Counted from the stretch's first letter, positions 16,195-26,397 are shown. The stretch is DNA of 64,000 nt from Halopseudomonas pelagia CL-AP6 (GCF_000410875.1 NZ_AROI01000016.1:186001-250000); one strand, 5' to 3'. Translations and numbers: made by a program. Notes: generated by a model not told the origin, from the sequence alone.

Positions 16195-17895
16195 ATGGAT
16201 AACGTGCACGCTTTCAGCCAGTACTGGTCAGGCCAAACCCCGTTCTTCGCCAGTTTCGCCCTACAGCAGTTGCGCCTGTGGGTCAGTCACAATCCCTGGT
16301 TCGACGGGCAAGAGCACGACCACTGGTTCGATGTGCCTGCCGAGAGTCTGCAACAGCTGCAAAATGAGTATCAGCAGGGCTGGGCCAGCCTCGGCCAGCA
16401 ACTGCTGACCAGTCAACCCTTCACCTTCGATGACCGGCGCTTTGCCAGTGACAACTGGAGCGAACCGCTGTTCGGCTCGTTGGCCACCTTCTATTTGCTT
16501 AACTCCAGCTTCATGCTGAAACTGCTAAGCTTGTTGCCGATTGAGGAAGAAAAGCCACGCCAGCGCTTGCACTATCTGGTCGAGCAGGCGGTCGCCGCCA
16601 GTGCGCCGAGCAATTTCCTGGTCAGCAATCCTGATGCATTGCATCGTATTATCGAAACCCAGGGCGCGAGCCTGTTCACCGGTTTGCTGCAACTGCGCAG
16701 CGACCTACAGGAAGGCAAGCTACGCCAGTGCGATCAGGGCGAATTCCAGGTCGGCGACAACCTGGCCATCACGCCGGGCGACGTGGTATTCGAGAACGAC
16801 CTGTTCCAGCTCATCCAGTACCGGCCGCTTAGCGAAACTCAGTACCAAAAACCCCTTTTCATCGTTCCTCCGGCGATCAACAAGTACTACATCCTGGATC
16901 TGCGCCCGGAGAACTCGCTAGTTCGCCACCTGCTGAAACAGGGCCATCAGGTATTTCTAATGTCCTGGCGCAACTTTGGCCAGGAACAGGCCAGCCTGAC
17001 CTGGGACGAGCTGATCCAGGAAGGTGTCATCAACGCCCTGCGGGTAACACGGGCAATCAGCGGCGAGCGGCGGCTGGGCTGCTTGGGCTTCTGCATCGGA
17101 GGCACCCTGTTGAGCACCGCCCTGGCGGTGCTCGCCGCCCGCGGAGACAAGGACATCGCCAGCCTGAGCCTATTCGCGACCTTCCTCGACTACCTAGATA
17201 CCGGACAGGTCAGTGTGTTCGTCGATGAGCAGATGGTCGCCTATCGCGAGCGCACCATCGGTGGCCAGGGCGGCGCCGTTGGCCTGTTCCGCGGCGAGGA
17301 CATGGGCAATACCTTTTCCCTGCTGCGGCCCAACGACCTGTGGTGGAACTACCACGTCGACAAATACCTCAAGGGCCAGAAACCGGTCCCGCTGGATCTG
17401 CTATTCTGGAACAACGACGCTACCAACCTGCCCGGCCCGATGTACTGCTGGTATCTGCGCCACACTTACTTGCAGAACGACCTGAAGTCCGGCGATCTGG
17501 ACTGTTGCGGGGTCAAGCTGGACCTGCGCGCCATCGATGCGCCGGCCTACATACTGGGTACTCACGACGATCACATCGTGCCCTGGCGCAGCGCCTATGC
17601 CAGCACCACCTTGCTGGGTGGCAGTTGCCGCTTTGTGCTCGGCACCTCCGGCCATATCGCCGGGGTAATCAATCCGCCAGCCAAGCAGAAACGCCACTAC
17701 TGGACGCTCGATCAGGTACCGAAGGATCCCGATGCCTGGCTCGCAGCAGCCGAGCAGCATCCTGGCAGTTGGTGGAACGACTGGTTCGCCTGGCTGGCTA
17801 ACCATGCCGGCGAGCGGCGGCCCGCCGTCGAGCATCCCGGCAGCGCCGAGTATCCCGTTGTCGAACCTGCCCCTGGCCGTTACGTGAAGCAGTAG
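16195..17895 (+). CDS. phaC: Class I poly(3-hydroxyalkanoate) synthase PhaC
   Basis: A 566-residue synthase that polymerises (R)-3-hydroxyacyl-CoA, mainly 3-hydroxybutyryl-CoA in class I enzymes. The lipase-like box GFCIGG carries Cys300; Asp459 in GTHDDHIVPW and His487 in TSGHIAGVINPP complete the triad. The N-terminal PhaC_N domain (about residues 75-245) ends in FIVPPAINKYYILDL. Its length is slightly below the Cupriavidus enzyme (589), with a shorter N-terminus. The start at 16195 is supported by the MDNVHAFSQYW opening; the frame is open further upstream inside phaB, but that sequence is a shadow. It is a class I enzyme, not the medium-chain class II type common in Pseudomonas. Confidence 0.94.
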   Translation: MDNVHAFSQYWSGQTPFFASFALQQLRLWVSHNPWFDGQEHDHWFDVPAESLQQLQNEYQQGWASLGQQLLTSQPFTFDDRRFASDNWSEPLFGSLATFYLLNSSFMLKLLSLLPIEEEKPRQRLHYLVEQAVAASAPSNFLVSNPDALHRIIETQGASLFTGLLQLRSDLQEGKLRQCDQGEFQVGDNLAITPGDVVFENDLFQLIQYRPLSETQYQKPLFIVPPAINKYYILDLRPENSLVRHLLKQGHQVFLMSWRNFGQEQASLTWDELIQEGVINALRVTRAISGERRLGCLGFCIGGTLLSTALAVLAARGDKDIASLSLFATFLDYLDTGQVSVFVDEQMVAYRERTIGGQGGAVGLFRGEDMGNTFSLLRPNDLWWNYHVDKYLKGQKPVPLDLLFWNNDATNLPGPMYCWYLRHTYLQNDLKSGDLDCCGVKLDLRAIDAPAYILGTHDDHIVPWRSAYASTTLLGGSCRFVLGTSGHIAGVINPPAKQKRHYWTLDQVPKDPDAWLAAAEQHPGSWWNDWFAWLANHAGERRPAVEHPGSAEYPVVEPAPGRYVKQ

Positions 17896-17965
17896 AGGGT
17901 AATCCAGAAGAGGACCGACGAGGCAGCAACACTCTATTCAACCAGTACCAGCACGGAACCTGATC

Positions 17966-19459
17966 ATGCCCCAAGCTTCACCCTTTTTTCCCGAGTTCAG
18001 GCTGCGCACTGCCTCGCTGACACTGAGCGCCGTTATATTGACTGGTTGCATGTCACTCGCACCCGCTCCTGATACGCCGCCACTGCCGGTGCCCAATGTA
18101 TGGCCTGATTATCTTGTCTCAGCCGCAAGCGGTGCCAACGCAGGCGAGCTTGCCTGGCAAGCGTACTTCACCGACCCCCTGCTCCAACGCCTGATCGAAA
18201 CTGCGCTGGAGAACAACCGCGATCTGCGTCTGGCCGCGTTGCGTGTCAATGAAGCCAGCGCCGCATTCCGCATCCAGCGTTCAGATCGGTTCCCTGCCGT
18301 AGGGCTGGGCGTTCAGGGCGGGCGTGGCCGAGTTCCCGGGGACCTTAATGTGACAGGTCGGTCACAAGTGAACAGCGAATACCGGGCCGAGGTGGGCCTG
18401 AGTAGCTGGGAGCTGGATCTATGGGGCCGGGTACGCAACCTGGAAGCCGCCGCCCTGCAAACCTGGCTGGCTTCCGATGCGGCCCGTCAGGCCGTTCACC
18501 TAGCGTTGATCGGCCAGGTGGCAGATGGTTATCTTGGCTTGCGCGAGATGGACGAGCGCGTGACCATTGCCCGCCAGACCGTCGCAACGCGCGAGGAGTC
18601 CTATCGTATTTTCCGGCGCCGGGTCGAGGTCGGTTCGACCTCAAAGCTGGATCTCACACAAGTCCAGACCCTGCTAAACCAGGCTCAGACGCTGCTGACC
18701 CAGCTTGAGCAAGCTCGCGCTACACAGCGTCACGCGCTTGCGCTGTTAGTAGGCGCCGACCCTGGCCCACTACCTGCCAGGGCGCCCTTCGATGAAACGA
18801 CGGTGCTGGCCGACCTCCAGGCAGGTCTGCCCTCGGAATTGCTCATCAGCCGACCGGACATTATTTCCGCAGAACACCAATTACGTGCCAGCGACGCCAA
18901 CATCGGCGCGGCCCGCGCGGCATTCTTCCCGCGCATTGCGCTGACAGGCAGCTTCGGCACCGCCAGCGCCGACCTTGATGGCCTGTTCGATTCCGGCAGC
19001 CGGGCCTGGACCTTCGCCCCCACCGTGTCGCTGCCCATCTTCGATGGCGGTAGACGGCGTGCCAACCTGGAACTGAACGAGGTACGTCGCAACATCGCCG
19101 TTAGCGGATACGAGAAAACCGTTCAAACGGCGTTTCGCGAAGTGGCCGATGCATTGAGTGCCAGGCAGTGGCTGACTAAGCAATTGGCTATTCAGCAAAT
19201 CAATCTGGATACGCAAAGCGAACGCGCACGGCTGGCCCAGTTGCGCTATGACAACGGCTCTGCCGCTTATCTGGAGGTACTGGATGCCCAACGTGAACTG
19301 CTGGGTGCAGAACAACAGTTGATACAGGCACGCCGCGCACTGCTGTCCAGTCAAGTGGCGCTCTATGCCGCGCTCGGTGGTGGCTCTCAGGTTACGAGCA
19401 GCAGCGCACCGAGCGCTGTCTCGACGCCCACTCCCACATCCTCTGAATCAACCCGTTAA
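17966..19459 (+). CDS. NodT/OprM-family outer-membrane efflux lipoprotein
   Basis: A 497-residue TolC-like channel subunit. The leader ends in the lipobox LTGC (Cys after about 28 residues), which marks it as an OprM/NodT-type lipoprotein. Two repeated OEP domains follow: LIETALENNRDLRLAALRVNEA near the start and the matching SRPDIISAEHQLRASDANIGAARAAFFPRIALTGSFG in the middle. A Ser/Thr/Pro-rich tail follows the last helix. It should form the outer-membrane exit duct for the HlyD/ABC pump encoded next; the stop and the downstream start are only 15 bp apart, so they form one operon. Confidence 0.9.
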   Translation: MPQASPFFPEFRLRTASLTLSAVILTGCMSLAPAPDTPPLPVPNVWPDYLVSAASGANAGELAWQAYFTDPLLQRLIETALENNRDLRLAALRVNEASAAFRIQRSDRFPAVGLGVQGGRGRVPGDLNVTGRSQVNSEYRAEVGLSSWELDLWGRVRNLEAAALQTWLASDAARQAVHLALIGQVADGYLGLREMDERVTIARQTVATREESYRIFRRRVEVGSTSKLDLTQVQTLLNQAQTLLTQLEQARATQRHALALLVGADPGPLPARAPFDETTVLADLQAGLPSELLISRPDIISAEHQLRASDANIGAARAAFFPRIALTGSFGTASADLDGLFDSGSRAWTFAPTVSLPIFDGGRRRANLELNEVRRNIAVSGYEKTVQTAFREVADALSARQWLTKQLAIQQINLDTQSERARLAQLRYDNGSAAYLEVLDAQRELLGAEQQLIQARRALLSSQVALYAALGGGSQVTSSSAPSAVSTPTPTSSESTR

Positions 19460-19474
19460 GGCGTGCCCGAACCC

Positions 19475-20554
19475 ATGACTATCTCACCTTCCCTCAAGAA
19501 AAAGCTCCTGATCAGTGTCACTGCTGCGTGCATTGTCGCGCTGGCCTGGTGGGGCTGGACGAAGTTTGCCGACAACGGCCTCGGCGATGGCTTCGCCAGC
19601 GGTAATGGTCGAATCGAAGCCACCGAGATTGATATCGCCACCAAACTGGCCGGCCGCATCGAAGACATCCTGGTACGTGAAGGCGATTTCGTCACAGCGG
19701 GCCAACCTCTAGCCAGGATGCAGCTGGAAACACTGGATGCACAGCGCAACGAAGCCATGGCTATGCGACAACAAGCTGAGCATACGGTGACCGCCGCTCA
19801 GGCTCAGGTAGCCTTGCGCGAGGCCGAGGTCAGCGCTGCACTAGCACTGGTCGGTCAGCGCGAGTCAGAACTTGATGCGGCAAAAAGGCGCCTGAAGCGT
19901 TCGCAGACCCTGTCGAGCGAAGGCGCCGCATCGATGCAGGAACTGGATGATGATCAGGCGCGGGTAAGCGGCGCGCAAGCCGCCCTTGCCGCTACCAAAG
20001 CCCAAGCCGCCGCTGCCCGCGCGGCAGTTGAAGCCGCTAAGGCACAACTGGTTGGCGTACGCTCGAGTGTGTCCGCCGCCACCGCCACTATAGAACGCAT
20101 CGAAGCCGACATCCGCGATAGCGAACTGCGCGCTCCCCGTGATGGACGGGTTCAGATACGCGTGGCACAACCCGGCGAAGTGCTTGGTTCGGGTGGGCGC
20201 GTGCTGAACCTGATTGACCTGTCGGACGTCTATATCACCTTTTTCCTGCCCGGCACCGTAGCTGGGCGCATCGGCATAGGCTCTGAGGTGCGCATCGTCC
20301 TGGATGCTGCACCCGAGTACGTCATTCCAGCGGCCGTCTCATTCGTGGCCAGCACTGCGCAATTCACCCCCAAGACGGTGGAAACTGCCAGCGAGCGGCA
20401 GAAACTGATGTTTCGCGTGCGCGCACAGATCTCGCAGGAACTACTGCGTGAACACCTGGACCAGGTCAAAACCGGACTGCCCGGTGTGGCCTGGGTTAAG
20501 CTCGACGCCAACATCGATTGGCCGGAAAACCTCTCTATTCGCCTGCCGGAGTAA
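19475..20554 (+). CDS. yhiI: HlyD/YhiI-type membrane fusion protein
   Basis: A 359-residue periplasmic adaptor with one N-terminal membrane anchor ([18 protein letters not shown]), a biotinyl-lipoyl half-motif ([23 protein letters not shown]), a long Ala/Glu/Gln coiled-coil hairpin (about residues 75-200), the returning lipoyl half ([18 protein letters not shown]) and a beta-barrel. It bridges the inner-membrane ABC transporter and the outer-membrane channel. An in-frame GTG at 19463 is an alternative start, but the TAAGG upstream sits too close to it, so the ATG is preferred. It matches the first partner of the YhiI-RbbA-YhhJ set of E. coli. Confidence 0.85.
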   Translation: MTISPSLKKKLLISVTAACIVALAWWGWTKFADNGLGDGFASGNGRIEATEIDIATKLAGRIEDILVREGDFVTAGQPLARMQLETLDAQRNEAMAMRQQAEHTVTAAQAQVALREAEVSAALALVGQRESELDAAKRRLKRSQTLSSEGAASMQELDDDQARVSGAQAALAATKAQAAAARAAVEAAKAQLVGVRSSVSAATATIERIEADIRDSELRAPRDGRVQIRVAQPGEVLGSGGRVLNLIDLSDVYITFFLPGTVAGRIGIGSEVRIVLDAAPEYVIPAAVSFVASTAQFTPKTVETASERQKLMFRVRAQISQELLREHLDQVKTGLPGVAWVKLDANIDWPENLSIRLPE

Positions 20555-20557
20555 GGT

Positions 20558-23320
20558 ATGAGCCACTCCGCGCAGCCCACGCTCGTTGCAAGCGTCCATC
20601 AGGTACGCTTGCGTTACGGTAATGTCATTGCCCTGGATGGCATCGACCTGGACATTCCTGCCGGACAAATGGTCGGCCTGATCGGTCCAGATGGCGTGGG
20701 TAAGTCCAGCCTGATGGCATTACTGGCTGGTGTCCGCATCATTCAGCAAGGTACGGTCAAGGTGTTGGCTGGCGACATGGGCAGCAAAGCCCATCGCAAA
20801 CAGGTGTGCCCGCGCATCGCCTACATGCCGCAAGGGCTTGGCAAAAACCTGTATCCAACCCTCTCAGTCGAAGAAAACCTGCAGTTTTTTGCACGGCTTT
20901 TCGGTCACGGTTTTGCAGAACGCCGCCAGCGCATCGATGAGCTCACCCAAGCCACCGGCCTGCACAAATTCCTCGCGCGGCCGGCCGGCAAGCTATCCGG
21001 GGGCATGAAGCAAAAACTTGGCCTGTGCTGTGCACTGATCCATGACCCGGATCTCCTGATCCTTGATGAACCTACCACTGGCGTGGATCCCCTGGCGCGC
21101 GCGCAGTTCTGGGATCTGATCGACCGTATTCGAGCAGACCGTACCAACATGAGCGTGATCGTGGCCACAGCCTACATGGACGAGGCCCAGCGCTTCGACT
21201 GGCTAGCCGCAATCGACGATGGCAAGGTTCTCGCTACCGGCACACCGCAGGAATTGCTGGCACGAACAAGTAGCCCGAACCTGGAAGAGGCGTTCATCAA
21301 CCTGCTCCCGGAAGAGAAAAAGCGCGGGCATCAAGCGGTGGTCATTCCCCCCTTGCCAGATGACGGCGCAGATGACATCGCCATCGAAGCCAAGGGGCTG
21401 ACCATGCGCTTCGGCGACTTCGTCGCCGTCGACAGTGTCTCCTTCCGCATCCGCCGGGGCGAAATATTCGGCTTTCTCGGCTCCAATGGTTGTGGCAAGT
21501 CCACCACCATGAAAATGCTCACCGGTCTGCTGCCAGCCAGCGAGGGCCGGGCCTGGCTGTTCGGCCACGAAGTGGATCCGCATGACATCGACACTCGTCG
21601 CCGTGTCGGCTACATGTCGCAAGCGTTTTCGCTTTATAGTGAACTCACGGTACGCCAGAACCTAGAGCTGCACGCCAAGTTGTTCAGCGTGCCTGCGCAG
21701 GATATTCCCGGCCGCCTGGATGAGATGGTGGATCGCTTCGGGCTGCTGGAGGTCCTCGATAGCCTGCCAGCCAGTCTGCCACTGGGCATTCGCCAACGGC
21801 TGTCGCTGGCCGTTGCGATGGTGCACAAGCCGGAGCTGCTGATTCTGGATGAACCGACCTCTGGTGTCGATCCGGTCGCACGTGACGCGTTCTGGCGGTT
21901 GCTCGTAGAGCTGTCGCGCCGTGACCGGGTCACTGTATTCATTTCCACCCACTTCATGAATGAGGCCGAGCGCTGCGACCGCATGTCGATGATGCATGCA
22001 GGCAAGGTCCTCGACAGTGATGTACCCGCCAGACTGGTCGAGAAGCGCGGCGCCAAAACGCTCGAAGAAGCCTTTATCGGCTACCTAGTCGAAGCCGAGG
22101 GCGGCACCGCTCCCTCTGCCAGCCAGCCCGAACCCCCCAGCCCGTCAGCTCAGCCACCTGCCGCGCACGCAACAGGCACCCGGCAAACTCTTGGCGGCTT
22201 CAGCCTGCGCCGCATGTTCAGTTATCTGTGGCGTGAAGCACTGGAATTGCAGCGCGACCCGGTACGCGCCACCCTCGCTTTGGGGGGGTCGCTGCTGCTG
22301 ATGTTTGTGATCGGCTTCGGCATCACGCTGGACGTCGAAAACCTGCGCTACGCGGTACTCGATCGTGATCAGACCACCCTCAGCCAAAGCTATACGCTGA
22401 ACCTGGCCGGATCGCGCTACTTTATTGAACGCCCACCGATCGTCGACTACGAGGATCTCGACCGGCGCATGCGCAGCGGCGAACTCTCCCTGGCCCTCGA
22501 AATCCCCCCCGGCTTCGCTCGCGACGCGCTGCGAGGCCAGCATGTGGAGATCGGTGCCTGGCTCGACGGCGCCATGCCGGTGCGCGCAGAAACCATTCGA
22601 GGCTACGTGCAGGGTATGCACCAACACTGGCTGCAGACACAGGCCAGCGAGCGCGGCAACCCAAGCGCAGTGGCCAGTGCTAGCGTCGAGACGCGCTTTC
22701 GCTACAACCCGGACGTCAAAAGCCTGCCCGCTATAGTGCCAGCCGTGATACCGCTACTGCTGCTCATGCTACCGGCCATGCTGACCGCTCTGGCGGTGGT
22801 GCGCGAGAAGGAGACCGGCTCAATCACCAATCTTTATGTAACACCGGTCACGCGCATCGAGTTCCTGCTTGGCAAACAGCTGCCCTATGTCGGCCTGGCA
22901 ATGGTGAACTTCCTGCTGATGAGTCTGCTGGCGGTCACCGTCTTCGGCGTACCGGTAAAGGGCAGCTTCTTAACCCTGTCGCTGGCAGCACTGATTTTCT
23001 CCTTCGTGTCGACAGGTATGGGGTTGCTGGCCTCGGCTGTCACGCGCAGCCAGATCGCGGCCATGTTCTTTACCATGATCGGCACCCTGATTCCGGCTAC
23101 CCAGTTTGCGGGTCTAATCGACCCGGTTTCCTCGCTGGAAGGCTCAAGCAGATTAATTGGCGAGATCTATCCCGCTACACACATGATCGCCATCAGCCGC
23201 GGCGTTTTCAGCAAAGCGCTCGGCCTGGCAGACTTGACAGGGCCCCTGTGGTCGATGCTGTTGTCGATTCCGATCATTCTCGGCACGGCCGTTTTGCTAC
23301 TCAAGAAGCAGGAGCGCTGA
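20558..23320 (+). CDS. rbbA: RbbA-type fused double-ATPase and permease ABC transporter
   Basis: A 920-residue fusion: ATPase domain 1 (Walker [10 protein letters not shown] at residues 43-51, signature LSGGMKQKL, Walker [14 protein letters not shown]), ATPase domain 2 (Walker [10 protein letters not shown] near 308-316, Walker [14 protein letters not shown]), a Ser/Pro/Ala linker, then an ABC-2-type permease with about six membrane segments. The second signature is LPLGIRQRL, lacking the usual SGGQ, as in E. coli RbbA. RbbA has been reported as a ribosome-associated ATPase, but the operon here (outer-membrane channel, fusion protein, second permease) favours export. The spacing of 3 bp after the adaptor and 1 bp before the next permease shows tight coupling. 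The substrate is unknown. Confidence 0.88.
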   Translation: MSHSAQPTLVASVHQVRLRYGNVIALDGIDLDIPAGQMVGLIGPDGVGKSSLMALLAGVRIIQQGTVKVLAGDMGSKAHRKQVCPRIAYMPQGLGKNLYPTLSVEENLQFFARLFGHGFAERRQRIDELTQATGLHKFLARPAGKLSGGMKQKLGLCCALIHDPDLLILDEPTTGVDPLARAQFWDLIDRIRADRTNMSVIVATAYMDEAQRFDWLAAIDDGKVLATGTPQELLARTSSPNLEEAFINLLPEEKKRGHQAVVIPPLPDDGADDIAIEAKGLTMRFGDFVAVDSVSFRIRRGEIFGFLGSNGCGKSTTMKMLTGLLPASEGRAWLFGHEVDPHDIDTRRRVGYMSQAFSLYSELTVRQNLELHAKLFSVPAQDIPGRLDEMVDRFGLLEVLDSLPASLPLGIRQRLSLAVAMVHKPELLILDEPTSGVDPVARDAFWRLLVELSRRDRVTVFISTHFMNEAERCDRMSMMHAGKVLDSDVPARLVEKRGAKTLEEAFIGYLVEAEGGTAPSASQPEPPSPSAQPPAAHATGTRQTLGGFSLRRMFSYLWREALELQRDPVRATLALGGSLLLMFVIGFGITLDVENLRYAVLDRDQTTLSQSYTLNLAGSRYFIERPPIVDYEDLDRRMRSGELSLALEIPPGFARDALRGQHVEIGAWLDGAMPVRAETIRGYVQGMHQHWLQTQASERGNPSAVASASVETRFRYNPDVKSLPAIVPAVIPLLLLMLPAMLTALAVVREKETGSITNLYVTPVTRIEFLLGKQLPYVGLAMVNFLLMSLLAVTVFGVPVKGSFLTLSLAALIFSFVSTGMGLLASAVTRSQIAAMFFTMIGTLIPATQFAGLIDPVSSLEGSSRLIGEIYPATHMIAISRGVFSKALGLADLTGPLWSMLLSIPIILGTAVLLLKKQER

Positions 23321-23321
23321 T

Positions 23322-24452
23322 ATGCGCAGCACAAACCTGGCCAACATCTACCGGCTTGGCGTCAAGGAGCTGTGGAGTCTTTGGCGCGACCCGATGATGC
23401 TCGTGCTCATCGTCTATGTGTTCACCGCATCGGTCTACACCGCGGCCACGTCCATGCCGGAGACGCTGCACAACGCGCCCATCGCCATTGTCGACGAGGA
23501 TGTATCGGCCTTGTCCCAGCGGATTACCTCGGCGTTCTATCCGCCACAGTTCACTCTGCCGGCCATGATCAACTATAGGGATGTGGACCCGGGCATGGAT
23601 GCCGGGCAATACACCTTTGCCTTGGTCATTCCGCCCAACTTCCAACGCGACGTGCTGGCGGGGCGATCGCCCGCAGTGCAGCTCAATGTTGACGCCACCC
23701 GAATGAGCCAGGCCTTCACCGGCAGCAGCTACGTTCAACAGATCTTTGTTGGCGAAGTGAACGAGTTCGTAAAGCGCTATCGCGGAACCGAAGCGCTGCC
23801 CGTGGAGCTGGCCTTACGCGCACGCTTCAACCCCTCACTCGACCGGGCCTGGTTCGGCTCGGTGGTTGAAATCATCAACAATATCACGCTGCTGTCCATC
23901 ATCCTGACCGGCGCTGCACTGATCCGCGAGCGTGAACACGGCACCATCGAGCACCTCCTGGTGATGCCGGTCACACCCACGCAGATTATGCTCTCCAAGG
24001 TCTGGTCGATGGCGCTGATAGTGTTAGTCGCCGCTTTCCTGTCCCTCAATCTCATGGTCCGCGGCGCCTTGGGTGTGCCCATCGATGGCTCCCTTGCGCT
24101 GTTTTTCACCGGCGCGGCACTCAGCCTGTTCGCCACCACCTCGATGGGCATCTTCCTCGCCACCCTGGCACGCAATATGCCGCAGTTCGGCATGCTGCTG
24201 ATGCTCACCATCATACCGCTGCAAATGCTCTCGGGTGGCACCACGCCGCGCGAGAGCATGCCCGAGATCGTGCAAAACATCATGCTGATTGCACCCACCA
24301 CCCATTTCGTGGAGCTGGGCCAGGCGATCCTCTACCGAGGCGCTGGCTTAGAGGTAGTGTGGCAGCAGTTCCTAGCGCTGGCGCTGATCGGCACGGTCCT
24401 GTTTTTCCTGTCATTGGCACGCTTTCGCAAAACCATCGGCCAAATGGCCTGA
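23322..24452 (+). CDS. yhhJ: YhhJ-type ABC-2 permease
   Basis: A 376-residue ABC-2 family permease. One membrane helix at the N-terminus (MLVLIVYVFTASVYTAA), a large periplasmic domain (about residues 45-170) and five C-terminal helices form the usual topology; GAALIREREHGTIEHLLVMPVTPTQIMLSKVWS is the conserved cytoplasmic loop. It pairs with the permease half of the preceding RbbA-like fusion to make a heterodimeric pore. It is the last gene of the four-gene exporter operon. The following 250 bp up to the tRNA-Ser gene carry no coding region. Confidence 0.88.
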   Translation: MRSTNLANIYRLGVKELWSLWRDPMMLVLIVYVFTASVYTAATSMPETLHNAPIAIVDEDVSALSQRITSAFYPPQFTLPAMINYRDVDPGMDAGQYTFALVIPPNFQRDVLAGRSPAVQLNVDATRMSQAFTGSSYVQQIFVGEVNEFVKRYRGTEALPVELALRARFNPSLDRAWFGSVVEIINNITLLSIILTGAALIREREHGTIEHLLVMPVTPTQIMLSKVWSMALIVLVAAFLSLNLMVRGALGVPIDGSLALFFTGAALSLFATTSMGIFLATLARNMPQFGMLLMLTIIPLQMLSGGTTPRESMPEIVQNIMLIAPTTHFVELGQAILYRGAGLEVVWQQFLALALIGTVLFFLSLARFRKTIGQMA

Positions 24453-24623
24453 TCGTTTCAGCGCGCGTTTGGGCACTTCAACCTGGCAAGGCGGGGGGCG
24501 ACATGGCAGGAGATGGAATATCAAATAATTCGAGGGAGCGGGGATTATTCGGCGCGGTGCGCCTCACCCCCTAGCGGGGGCCGCCGTCGCTGCGCTCTGG
24601 CGTTACTTCGCCTGCGTGGCAGG

Positions 24624-24655
24624 CTCGTTCGAACGAGGGTTCTCAACGAGGGTTC
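24624..24655. repeat. Short palindrome and tandem 11-bp repeat near tRNA-Ser
   Basis: CTCGTTCGAACGAG (24624-24637) is a perfect 14-bp palindrome. Overlapping it, AACGAGGGTTC occurs twice (24632-24642 and 24645-24655), 2 bp apart. The surrounding 24453-24662 gap is GC-rich and non-coding. Such debris beside the 3' end of a tRNA gene is common where elements have integrated, but no integrase is present. Confidence 0.55.
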
Positions 24656-24660
24656 ATCTG

Positions 24661-24701
24661 ATAAAGCAAAAAGCCCAGCGGAGCTGGGCTTTTTGCTTTA
24701 T
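24661..24701 (-). terminator. Rho-independent terminator of tRNA-Ser
   Basis: A long inverted repeat, AAAGCAAAAAGCCCAGC paired with GCTGGGCTTTTTGCTTT around a 3-5-base loop, directly follows the tRNA 3' end on the minus strand, with a T-run in the descending arm. Confidence 0.85.
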
Positions 24702-24791
24702 TGGCGGAGAGTCAGGGATTCGAACCCTGGGAACTGTTGCCAGTTCAACGGATTTCGAATCCGTCCCGTTCGACCACTCCGGCAACTCTCC
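24702..24791 (-). tRNA. tRNA-Ser (anticodon CGA)
   Basis: A 90-bp class II tRNA with an encoded CCA end. The acceptor stem GGAGAGT pairs with ACTCTCC; the anticodon loop is TTCGAAA, giving CGA, which reads UCG; the variable arm is long, as in all serine tRNAs; and the T arm contains GGTTCGAATCC. It marks the border between the accessory left part and the conserved right part of the window. Confidence 0.95.
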
Positions 24792-24871
24792 AGTGGCGCG
24801 CATTCTAGCAGATGCGTCCCCGCGGACGGAAGCGGTTCAGGCCGGGGTCAAGAGAGAATTCGGGGTAGAAG

Positions 24872-25585
24872 TCAGGGTAGAGCAACGCCGAGGCGCTGGG
24901 CGACTTCTTCGTAGGCTTCTATCACCCCGCCGAGGCCTTGGCGAAAACGGTCTTTGTCCATCTTCTTGCCGGTGGCCTTGTCCCACAGACGGCACCCGTC
25001 CGGGCTGAATTCGTCGCCCAGGACGATTTCGCCCTTGAATAGACCGAACTCCAGCTTGAAATCCACCAGCATCAGCCCAGCCTGATCAAACAGTTCGGTC
25101 AGGATAGCGTTAACCCTCAAGGTCAGCTCCTGCATGCGATCCAGCTGCGCTGCTGTAGCCCAGCCGAAGGTGACAACGTGGGAGGCGTTGATAAAGGGGT
25201 CGCCCTTGGCGTCGTCTTTCAAAAACAGCTCGAATGTCGGCGGTACCAGCGCAGTACCCTCTTCGATGCCCAGGCGCTTGACCAGGCTGCCCGCTGCGTA
25301 GTTACGCACGACACATTCAACCGGGATCATATCGAGCTTTTTGACCAATACTTCGGTATCGGAGAGTAACGCATCGAACTGGGTCGGCACTCCGGCAGCT
25401 TCAAGCTTTTCCATGATAAACGCGTTGAAGCGGTTGTTAACCATGCCCTTGCGATCCAACTGCTCGATCTTCTTGCCATCGAAAGCAGAGGTGTCGTTGC
25501 GAAACAGCAGGATCAGACGATCCGCATCATCGGTGGTATAGACCGATTTGGCCTTGCCACGATAGAGTTCAGTGCGTTTTTCCAT
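24872..25585 (-). CDS. purC: Phosphoribosylaminoimidazole-succinocarboxamide synthase
   Basis: A 237-residue SAICAR synthetase. It joins aspartate to CAIR with ATP in de novo purine synthesis. Typical blocks: [15 protein letters not shown] at the N-terminus, [69 protein letters not shown] and [14 protein letters not shown]. Length is the bacterial standard. It lies 12 bp downstream of the MBL hydrolase gene on the same strand, an arrangement I recall from P. aeruginosa, and is the last gene of the bamC-side cluster. It would act in the cytosol. Confidence 0.96.
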   Translation of the reverse strand: MEKRTELYRGKAKSVYTTDDADRLILLFRNDTSAFDGKKIEQLDRKGMVNNRFNAFIMEKLEAAGVPTQFDALLSDTEVLVKKLDMIPVECVVRNYAAGSLVKRLGIEEGTALVPPTFELFLKDDAKGDPFINASHVVTFGWATAAQLDRMQELTLRVNAILTELFDQAGLMLVDFKLEFGLFKGEIVLGDEFSPDGCRLWDKATGKKMDKDRFRQGLGGVIEAYEEVAQRLGVALP

Positions 25586-25597
25586 TATCGGCTCCTG

Positions 25598-26380
25598 CTA
25601 CACGCATAAAGTTAGGGTTTGCCCGGCAATATCCTGCCAGGGCAAGCCAAGGTTCTGTTTGGCCAGATGCAGCTGGCCCTGCCAGCCGCTCAACGCTCTG
25701 CCCAATTCATCAAGAGCCAGGTCAGGGCGGTTATTCTTTTCGCTGATATGGGCGATGGCCACATGTTTAAGCTGCGCCTTGTCTATCGCCCGCAGCAGCC
25801 CGGCCGCCTGTTGATTGCTCAAATGCCCGAGGTCGCCCCCGACCCTGGCCCTGAGGCTCGGCGGATAAGGGCCATCTGCCAGCATCTGGGGATCGTAATT
25901 GGCCTCGAGAAACAAGGCATCCAGACCACTGTAGCGCTCGATTATCCACGGCGTGATCGCCCCAGTGTCGGTCAGAACACCGAATCGATGCTCACCACTG
26001 TCGAAAATAAACTGGCAAGGCTCTCGTGCATCATGCGGCACAGCCACCGGGAAAATATGTAAATTCCCGATGACGAAGCCACAATCGAGGTCGATGCGCT
26101 CATAAGGTAATTCAAAATCCTTGAGCGCTCGCCGGGTACCTGCGGTCATATACACTGGCAATCGATAACGCTTGGCCAGGCGCTGAACGCCGCTGATATG
26201 GTCTGAATGCTCATGCGTGACCAGTATTGCGCTGAGCTGTCTAGCGCTCAATCCAACCGAGGCAAGGCGCTGCTCGGTGGCTTTCAGGCTGAACCCGCAG
26301 TCTATCAGCAGGCGCGTCTGACCAAACTCGACAACCGTGGCATTGCCTTTGCTGCCACTGCCTAGAGAACAATAGCGCAC
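25598..26380 (-). CDS. Metallo-beta-lactamase-fold hydrolase (YycJ/WalJ-like)
   Basis: A 260-residue MBL-fold protein. The zinc motif THEHSDH (His56, His58, Asp60, His61) is intact; further ligands come from VPHDA, LTDTGAI and the late IAHISEKNN. The opening MRYCSLGSGSKGNATVVE is characteristic of the YycJ-like subgroup, in which exonuclease or phosphodiesterase roles have been proposed. There is no signal peptide, so it is cytosolic. It lies between bamC and purC, as I remember in other pseudomonads, which suggests conserved co-transcription but gives no function. Confidence 0.82.
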   Translation of the reverse strand: MRYCSLGSGSKGNATVVEFGQTRLLIDCGFSLKATEQRLASVGLSARQLSAILVTHEHSDHISGVQRLAKRYRLPVYMTAGTRRALKDFELPYERIDLDCGFVIGNLHIFPVAVPHDAREPCQFIFDSGEHRFGVLTDTGAITPWIIERYSGLDALFLEANYDPQMLADGPYPPSLRARVGGDLGHLSNQQAAGLLRAIDKAQLKHVAIAHISEKNNRPDLALDELGRALSGWQGQLHLAKQNLGLPWQDIAGQTLTLCV

Positions 26381-26397
26381 AAGCTAGATCCAGCTCA

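Noticed and set aside
15493-17895. An 800-residue plus-strand frame running through phaB and into phaC
   Set aside because: Its first ~235 residues are an out-of-frame reading of phaB with Arg/His-rich, non-homologous sequence; only the part from 16195 is PhaC.
24453-24701. A prophage or insertion-sequence remnant beside tRNA-Ser
   Set aside because: No integrase, transposase or copy of the tRNA 3' end was found; only short repeats are present.
24513-25008. Plus-strand frames covering the tRNA-Ser gene
   Set aside because: They read through a clear tRNA, its terminator and the 3' end of purC, with no homology.
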